From Gammaproteobacteria bacterium (GTDB lineage Bacteria; Pseudomonadota; Gammaproteobacteria; UBA6429; Thiohalophilaceae), in NCBI GenBank assembly GCA_011052165.1, contig DRJN01000144.1:1-12101 (forward strand): 12,101 bases of DNA. Reading direction: 5' to 3'. Position 1 is the stretch's first letter. Each line of letters starts with the position of its first letter. Below, piece by piece: positions 7,235 through 12,101 of the stretch. A program made the position numbers and the translations under genes. The notes beneath the pieces were generated by a model, which did no database searches, was not told where the DNA came from, and saw nothing but the letters and a program-made list of their open reading frames with translations.

Positions 7235-7606
7235 TCAGGACCTCGCCAACACATAAACACCGATAAGGATAATGCCGATGCCGGCAATGCGGCCGGTACT
7301 CAGCATTTCACCGAACAGCGCCCAGGCGGCAAAGGCGTTGACCACATAGCCGATGGATAACATGGGGTAGGCGATGCTGACATCGACACGTGACAGCGCG
7401 AGTATCCAGACGGTGACGCTAATGACATATAAGAATAGTCCGAGCCAGAGCCAGGGTTCACCGGCCAGACGCAACGTGACCGGCATAATATTGTCCACAC
7501 TTAGCTGAATCGCACCCATGTCGCTGACACTGGCTTTCAGAGCTAACTGGGCAACTGCGTTGAGCAGCACACCGGTAAGAATAAGCGCAAAGGCGGAAAG
7601 GGTCAT
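7235..7606 (-). CDS. arnE: ArnE-like SMR-family flippase subunit
   Basis: Small four-helix inner-membrane protein of the EmrE/SMR type, 123 residues against about 111 for E. coli ArnE. It is expected to flip undecaprenyl-phosphate-L-Ara4N to the periplasm. Visible marks are a first helix with AVAQLALK (17-24), the conserved IAYPMLS (78-84) that matches E. coli ArnE, and FGE (98-100) before the last helix (about 106-121). Its ATG overlaps the arnT stop (ATGA), and arnB begins 2 nt after its stop. In E. coli ArnE works with a second SMR protein, ArnF; none is present in this cluster, so it may act as a homodimer or use a distant partner. A drug exporter is possible from sequence alone but unlikely in this operon. 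Confidence 0.83.
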   Translation of the reverse strand: MTLSAFALILTGVLLNAVAQLALKASVSDMGAIQLSVDNIMPVTLRLAGEPWLWLGLFLYVISVTVWILALSRVDVSIAYPMLSIGYVVNAFAAWALFGEMLSTGRIAGIGIILIGVYVLARS

Positions 7607-9246
7607 GGTTTTAGCACCGCGATAAGTTTGGGGGTCTCATAGATGGGATGCATGGGAAGAGATTGCTGTTTGAACTTTTCATACCGGTCCGGACTCATTA
7701 CCGCCACAGCGTGGCGTGTCGCCAACCACTGCTGTTTAAAGAGATCAGCATTTTTAATCCAGCGTTCAGGTTCCAGCTTGATTCCCATGGCTAACTCCCC
7801 CTGATAGTGAACCAGGGTAATAGTACGCTGAAGATAAAAAGGAAGCGACTGCGGGTAGTAAATTTCAACAGAATATATTTTCGTATCGGCCTGTAAATAG
7901 GGGCGAATGGCGTCAGCCAGTTGCCTGCTGGACTTAATCGGACTCAGTACCTGAAATCCCCAGGACAGCATCTGGATAGCTAACAGGACAAGCAGCCCGC
8001 TGGTGGCCAGGGAGTGAAGCTTTTGCCGGTTTGAACGAAAAAAGAGTATGGTGCTTATCAACATCAGCCCCGAGGCGGCATAAAGCCAGGGACGTAAATG
8101 CAGATCTATCTGCAGTTGAAATGCATCCGTTACTGTTTTCGGAATAATAAAGACGGTAGCCAGAAAGCTGACCGCCATGACCAGCATCAGCAGGGCATCA
8201 AGCCGGTTCCATTTATCCCAGGTTTCGTTCGCCAGCCGCTTGCCCGCCAGCAGGGCAAGAACAGGGAACATGGGCAGGATATAAGGTGGCAGCTTGGAAC
8301 TGCTGAAGCTGAAAAAGACAAAAACAAATATGCAGAATACCCAGAAAAAACGTTCGGAATTAAACTGGTTCTTATTTCCCTGCCGCCAGGAAAAACCGGG
8401 CTGGACAAGCGTTCGCAGCATAATAAAAAACCAGGGCAGGGCGCCGAGAAAAAAGTTGGCGAAGAAAAACCACCAGGGTTCGACCCGATCATGTCCTATT
8501 GGGGACAGATAACGGTCGACATGTTCATGGATAAAAAAGAAGTGGGCGAATGTCGGATTTTTAATACTGACGGCGATGAACCAGGGCGCCGTCATCGCCA
8601 GGACCAGCAACAGCCCCTTGCCCAGGTGCAGATGTTTCCACAGAGCCCAGTCCCGTTGCCAGAGGCTGTAAAAAAGCACCGCACCGGCGGGAAGAACCAG
8701 GCCAATCAAACCCTTGGTCAGGGTGGCCAGCGCCAGCGCGCCCCAGCCGAGCAACATCCAGCGGCGCACATAGGCGGGATCCTCCCGCCGTGACTGTGCC
8801 AGCGCCAGGCAACCAATCCCCATGACCATGAAAACCGAGACCGCCAGATCCAAGGTGATAATATGACTGAGAGTGGCATAGAACAGGCAACTGAGGGTAA
8901 GAATAAAACCAATAAACCCGGCATTTCGGCCATAAAGCCGATCTCCGGCAAACCAGATAAAGAGGGCGCCGAGAAAACCGATAATGGCGGGCCAGAGGCG
9001 CGCCGTAGCGTTACTTTCGCCGAAAAGAACAAAGCCCGCAGCAGTGGCCCAGTATTGCAGCGCGGGTTTTTCAAAATACTTGAAGCCATCCAGGCGAGGC
9101 GTCAGCCAGTCGCCGCTGGCGACCATTTCGCGGGAAATCTCAGCATAACGGCCTTCATCCGGCTCAAACAGATCACGATAACCCAGCAGCGAAAACCAGA
9201 TAATGGCGGCGAGGGCTACCAGTAGAAATTGAGAGCGTGAAGTCAC
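7603..9246 (-). CDS. arnT: Lipid A L-Ara4N glycosyltransferase ArnT
   Basis: Polytopic inner-membrane GT83 enzyme that transfers L-Ara4N from undecaprenyl phosphate to lipid A phosphates on the periplasmic face. It has 547 residues, close to the 550 of E. coli. The first periplasmic loop carries FEPDEGRYAEISREM (27-41) with the acidic D30/E31 pair and YFEKPALQYW (57-66) with K60, the lipid-phosphate contact of the family. EHVDRYL (241-247) and HDRVEPWWF (252-260) are typical of ArnT. About a dozen hydrophobic helices fill the protein up to residue 432, followed by a soluble periplasmic domain (about 437-547). The start is a GTG at 9246 with no clear Shine-Dalgarno; I see no better in-frame start nearby. 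It is the first gene of the arn operon here, whereas in E. coli it follows arnD. Confidence 0.93.
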   Translation of the reverse strand: MTSRSQFLLVALAAIIWFSLLGYRDLFEPDEGRYAEISREMVASGDWLTPRLDGFKYFEKPALQYWATAAGFVLFGESNATARLWPAIIGFLGALFIWFAGDRLYGRNAGFIGFILTLSCLFYATLSHIITLDLAVSVFMVMGIGCLALAQSRREDPAYVRRWMLLGWGALALATLTKGLIGLVLPAGAVLFYSLWQRDWALWKHLHLGKGLLLVLAMTAPWFIAVSIKNPTFAHFFFIHEHVDRYLSPIGHDRVEPWWFFFANFFLGALPWFFIMLRTLVQPGFSWRQGNKNQFNSERFFWVFCIFVFVFFSFSSSKLPPYILPMFPVLALLAGKRLANETWDKWNRLDALLMLVMAVSFLATVFIIPKTVTDAFQLQIDLHLRPWLYAASGLMLISTILFFRSNRQKLHSLATSGLLVLLAIQMLSWGFQVLSPIKSSRQLADAIRPYLQADTKIYSVEIYYPQSLPFYLQRTITLVHYQGELAMGIKLEPERWIKNADLFKQQWLATRHAVAVMSPDRYEKFKQQSLPMHPIYETPKLIAVLKP

Positions 9247-9462
9247 AGTGTGTATTATTCAAGAGATGCAATATATGCAAAAAAACAATGGGTAGCTATC
9301 GTTGTTAGCGCTTCGATAATTTAGTATCAGCTATGTTCCCTGATATGGTTTGACCTGTCAATGCGCGGGCAGGATGCGGGGGTTTGTGGCGGGGCTGGTA
9401 AAAACAGGTGGGTCTGTGTACTCTTTGATTTTTCCCATTAATCTTAAAGTACAGGCGTCCGT
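9247..9462. promoter_or_regulatory. Divergent arnT/lptF intergenic region
   Basis: These 216 bp must hold the promoters of the arn operon (leftward) and lptFG (rightward). I see no strong sigma-70 hexamer pair for either. Two dyads stand out: TGCA-N5-TGCA (9267-9279), about 20 bp before the arnT start, and TATCAG-N9-CTGATA (9325-9345) near the middle. A TTGCAT/TAATAC pair with a 17-bp spacer could drive arnT but would start transcription almost at the GTG. No PmrA box (YTTAAK repeated with 5-bp spacing) or PhoP box was found by eye. The right half is unusually G-rich on the plus strand (9361-9410). Confidence 0.4.
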
Positions 9463-10578
9463 TTGATCATCACCCGCTATTTGCTGAAAGAGATCTTCAG
9501 TACCTTCCTGGGCGTGATGCTGGTGCTGACGCTGATTGCCTTCAGCATACAACTGGTTGGCAGTCTGGGTAACGTGAGCGCGGGGGTGATTCAGCCGGGT
9601 ACTTTGATGCTGGTGCTGGGCCTGAACATGTTCAGTCTGACCACCTATATTCTGCCGCTGGCGCTCTATCTTTCTATTTTACTTGCCCTGAGCCGTCTTT
9701 ATCGCGACAGTGAAATGACGGCCATTGCGGCCTGTGGTATCGGGCCGTTTCACGTTATGCGAACGGTGCTGATTCTTGCGGTCATTTTTACCCTGATTCA
9801 GGGGGTGTTTACGGTGCTGCTGGCACCCTGGGCGGAAAGTCATTATTCCCAGCTGACCGAGAAGTCAAATCGAAGCAGTCATATCGAAGGTGTCATGCCG
9901 GGCCGCTTCAACGAACTGAGTGGTGCGCAGGGTGTGATCTATGCGCAGGAAATCGACAAGAAGGGCGAGCTAAAAAATATTTTTCTGCAAATGCAGCAGA
10001 AACCGGAGTCAGGGAAAGATGGGGCCAGCCAGTTTACGATAGTGGCCAAATACGCCTACAAGATTCGGGATAAAAAAACGGGTGAACAATTTTTGATTCT
10101 CGAAGAAGGCTCCCGCTATGAAGGTGTGCCCGGCGATCCGAATTTTGCGATACTGGATTTTAAGAAACACGGCATTCGCCTGCAACAGCAACCGGTGGTG
10201 ATCCATAATCGCCGCTATCGCGCGATTCCCAGTCAGGAGCTGTTTGATTCGAAGCGGCCCGACTATCAGCTGGAATTGCGCTGGCGCATTTCCGCCGCCC
10301 TGTTCTGTCTCGGTCTGGCGATGCTGGCGGTACCGCTGAGCCGCACCTCCCAGCGTCAGGGGCGTTACGGCAAACTGGCTCTCGCCATGTTGTTCTATAT
10401 TCTGTTTTCCAATCTTCTTAATGTGGTGCGCGCCTGGATCCAGAATGGCAAAATTCCGTTGGAGCTGGGATTTTGGTGGGTTCATGCCCTGCTGGTTATT
10501 TTAGCCTTGGGTCTACTGCTGGGCCAATCCGGCGCCTGGGCACTAGTGTTGCGCCGCAGACCACGGAGGGCGGCATGA
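9463..10578 (+). CDS. lptF: LPS export permease LptF
   Basis: Inner-membrane subunit of the LptB2FGC ABC transporter, which extracts LPS from the outer leaflet of the inner membrane for delivery to the outer membrane. The protein has 371 residues. Three N-terminal helices (about 13-33, 50-76, 98-121) include the family segment around LSRLYRDSEMTAIAACG (76-92). A periplasmic beta-jellyroll domain follows (about 125-265), then three C-terminal helices with AVPLSRTSQRQGRYG between them and a basic tail. The TTG start is chosen because the product begins MIITRYL, matching E. coli LptF, and an in-frame stop lies just upstream at 9445-9447; only a weak CAGG serves as ribosome site. The stop overlaps the lptG ATG. 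It is transcribed away from the arn operon. Confidence 0.95.
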   Translation: MIITRYLLKEIFSTFLGVMLVLTLIAFSIQLVGSLGNVSAGVIQPGTLMLVLGLNMFSLTTYILPLALYLSILLALSRLYRDSEMTAIAACGIGPFHVMRTVLILAVIFTLIQGVFTVLLAPWAESHYSQLTEKSNRSSHIEGVMPGRFNELSGAQGVIYAQEIDKKGELKNIFLQMQQKPESGKDGASQFTIVAKYAYKIRDKKTGEQFLILEEGSRYEGVPGDPNFAILDFKKHGIRLQQQPVVIHNRRYRAIPSQELFDSKRPDYQLELRWRISAALFCLGLAMLAVPLSRTSQRQGRYGKLALAMLFYILFSNLLNVVRAWIQNGKIPLELGFWWVHALLVILALGLLLGQSGAWALVLRRRPRRAA

Positions 10579-11642
10579 AAATACTGGATCGATATATTGG
10601 TCAAGTGGTGACACAGAGCGTGCTGGGAGTGGTATTGGTGCTCGTGGTGCTGTTAGCCATGGTTGGGTTTGCCGACGAGATGGATAAAATCGGGCAGGCC
10701 AACTACACCGTTGGGGTAGCGGCTATTTATACCTTGCTGTATTTACCCATGCAGATTTATCAGTTGTTTCCCTTGAGCGTTCTGTTGGGCACCATGATGG
10801 GGCTGGGGTTGCTGGCCAGTCATGGGGAACTGGTGGTGGTGCGCACTTCCGGCATTTCCATCGTTCGCATCATCGGATCGGTGGTGAAGGCGATGAGTCT
10901 GCCCATTGTGCTGGTGATTATTATTGGTGAGGTGGTGGCGCCACCCGCCTATCAGTATGCCGTGCATGCACGGGTTAAAGCCATGGCGGCCAAAATCAGC
11001 CTGAATACGGATTATGGTCTTTGGGCGCGTGATGGTAGTATGTTCATCCATGTGCGGCGAGTGGAAAATGATGGCCGTCTGATTGGCATTCAGGTGTATA
11101 ATTTTGATAAGGACATGCAAAAAATGGACTTTGTATTGAGTGCGGAAAGTGGCGTATTTGATGGTCAGAAGTGGTTGTTGTCAAAGGTGCGCAAGGGGCT
11201 GATTGAAAAGGATCGGGTGGTGCTCAAAGCGTTTCCTGAACTTAAATGGCAGACCCTGCTGGATCCGGATCTGATCACTATCGTTTCAGTGAAACCGGAT
11301 GAACTGTCGTCCTTTAAATTATGGAACTACATCCAGTATTTAAAAGATAACGATCTCGAATACGCACAATATGAGCTGGCGTTTTATAATCGTCTGTTGA
11401 TGCCGCTGTCGATCATTGCCATGGTACTCATTGCCGTCCCCTTTGTGTTTGTCTCCCCGCGCCACAGCAGCATTGGCCAGAAGGTCGTCACTGGTTTCCT
11501 GATTGGTATAGTCTTTTATATTGCCAATCGTCTGATCGGGCAAATGGGGCTGGTCTATAATTTTCCGCCGATATTGGCGGCAGTCCTGCCAACCCTGCTG
11601 GTAATAATGGCTGCCGGGTTATTGCTTCGGCGTCTTCGCTGA
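10575..11642 (+). CDS. lptG: LPS export permease LptG
   Basis: Partner of LptF in the LptB2FG LPS extractor. From the ATG at 10575 the protein has 355 residues (E. coli 360). This start is preferred over an in-frame start 102 bp upstream because it gives the conserved LDRYIG N-terminus, has a GGAGGG ribosome site (10565-10570), and overlaps the lptF stop as ATGA. The first helix (about 12-33) leads to ADEMDKIGQANY (33-44). Two more N-terminal helices, a periplasmic jellyroll (about 135-265) and three C-terminal helices follow. Aligned without gaps to E. coli LptG, the position of K34 is G31 and that of K40 is D37, while K41 is kept as K38. The 3' end overlaps the convergent RDD gene by 24 bp. 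Confidence 0.95.
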   Translation: MKILDRYIGQVVTQSVLGVVLVLVVLLAMVGFADEMDKIGQANYTVGVAAIYTLLYLPMQIYQLFPLSVLLGTMMGLGLLASHGELVVVRTSGISIVRIIGSVVKAMSLPIVLVIIIGEVVAPPAYQYAVHARVKAMAAKISLNTDYGLWARDGSMFIHVRRVENDGRLIGIQVYNFDKDMQKMDFVLSAESGVFDGQKWLLSKVRKGLIEKDRVVLKAFPELKWQTLLDPDLITIVSVKPDELSSFKLWNYIQYLKDNDLEYAQYELAFYNRLLMPLSIIAMVLIAVPFVFVSPRHSSIGQKVVTGFLIGIVFYIANRLIGQMGLVYNFPPILAAVLPTLLVIMAAGLLLRRLR

Positions 11643-12101
11643 GTTCTTTTCTCCACGCATATCCACTACCTGGGATTGGGTAAAACGATCACGCCATGAA
11701 TTAGGCCAGTGATCGATTATCAGCCATAAAAAACCGGGGGCGAGAAGAATCAGACAGGGCAGGTTTTCCAGTTTTTTCAGGGCGGCGGGCAGGTGATTGG
11801 CGGCGGGAGCGCTGCAGATAAAGATCCCGAGGCCAAGTACGGCCCAGGCGGGCAGGCCAGTGATGAAACGCAGCAGCGCCTGCCACAGCGTGATGACCTG
11901 AGTGTTTGTCTGCTGCAGCCGGATTTTCCAGGCGCGCATGCCCAGCGTTTGGCCACCGTGGATCCAGAACCAGGTGAAAAACAGGAAGCTGACCATGAAC
12001 AGCCAGGTGCCCACAAAGGGATTACCACTCTGAGTGGCTTGACCATGAGTAAACATGATCGCGGGTACAGTGGCGAAAATCAGCACAGCGAGCAGCAGCA
12101 G
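11619..12101 (-). CDS. RDD-family membrane protein, 5'-truncated by window edge
   Basis: Membrane protein of unknown function with an RDD domain. The frame is open to the right edge, where it reads LLLLAVLIFATV, which looks like the first RDD helix; a GTG at 12086 falls inside that helix, so the true start is likely outside the window. About 160 residues are visible. Helices are at the edge, around FVGTWLFMVSFLFFTWFW and around the two hydrophobic stretches after LRFITG. GGQTLGMRAWKIRLQ and the C-terminal RDRFTQSQVV are the standard conserved RDD segments. It converges on lptG with a 24-bp overlap. From memory, RDD genes are common beside lptFG in gammaproteobacteria, but no role in LPS export is established. 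Confidence 0.85.
   Translation of the reverse strand: MLLLAVLIFATVPAIMFTHGQATQSGNPFVGTWLFMVSFLFFTWFWIHGGQTLGMRAWKIRLQQTNTQVITLWQALLRFITGLPAWAVLGLGIFICSAPAANHLPAALKKLENLPCLILLAPGFLWLIIDHWPNSWRDRFTQSQVVDMRGEKNSAKTPKQ

Noticed and set aside
6513..7256. A 247-codon open frame on the plus strand opposite arnB, and similar long ones opposite arnD (2035-2748), the decarboxylase (3039-3713) and arnT (8098-8793)
   Set aside because: Each lies antisense to a gene with intact catalytic motifs. Their products are low-complexity G/H/Q/R-rich or resemble no family I know, as expected for antisense shadows.
9437..9450. PmrA box near CATTAATCTTAAAG
   Set aside because: The two half-site-like pieces abut instead of being separated by 5 bp, so it does not fit the known box.
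10473..10574. N-terminal extension of lptG by 34 codons
   Set aside because: It lies within lptF, adds residues unlike LptG, and lacks a ribosome site; the ATG at 10575 has GGAGGG upstream and gives the family N-terminus.
12084..12086. GTG as the start of the RDD protein
   Set aside because: It falls inside what looks like the first hydrophobic helix, and the frame stays open to the window edge; the gene more likely starts outside the window.
1..12101. tRNA, rRNA or riboswitch genes
   Set aside because: I saw no cloverleaf, rRNA-like stretch or known riboswitch core in the intergenic regions, which together make up less than 1 kb.

Overview
The window comes from a Gram-negative bacterium, most likely a gammaproteobacterium. 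It carries lptF-lptG and pepA, which are divergent neighbours in E. coli, and all the recognised proteins resemble their enterobacterial counterparts. I cannot assign a genus. Base composition is moderate, and several intergenic palindromic repeats of the REP/BIME kind are present.

Layout from left to right. Positions 1-1448 (minus) hold pepA, an M17 leucyl aminopeptidase cut at its C-terminus by the window edge. Positions 1449-1827 are intergenic: a pepA promoter candidate, an inverted pair of GTAG-type REP elements, and a likely arnD terminator. This block lies between two copies of a 22-bp direct repeat, one of which is inside the 3' end of arnD. Positions 1828-9246 (minus) hold a seven-gene lipid A aminoarabinose cluster transcribed in the order arnT, arnE, arnB, arnC, arnA formyltransferase, arnA decarboxylase, arnD. 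The first six genes overlap or lie 2 nt apart. arnD is set off by 365 bp containing a REP-like palindrome and a foldback element with 26-bp perfect terminal inverted repeats. Positions 9247-9462 are the divergent promoter region. Positions 9463-11642 (plus) hold lptF-lptG, the membrane pair of the LPS exporter. From 11619 to the right edge (minus) is an RDD-family membrane protein, cut at its N-terminus.

How the genes work together. ArnA decarboxylase and ArnB turn UDP-glucuronate into UDP-L-Ara4N. ArnA formyltransferase adds a formyl group, ArnC moves the sugar onto undecaprenyl phosphate, and ArnD removes the formyl group. An ArnE-like SMR protein would flip the lipid-linked sugar, and ArnT transfers it to lipid A in the periplasm. 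LptF and LptG then extract the finished LPS for export to the outer membrane. The expected result is lower negative surface charge and resistance to cationic peptides and polymyxin. The UDP-glucose dehydrogenase gene (ugd), arnF and a PmrAB-type regulator are not in the window.

I found no wholly new system. The points most worth a second look are: the 22-bp repeat that seems to have given ArnD a new C-terminal tail; the foldback element inside the arn cluster; the split ArnA; the lone ArnE; the position of the arn cluster exactly in the pepA/lptF junction; and an LptG that appears to lack the TM1 lysine known to matter for LPS charge recognition.
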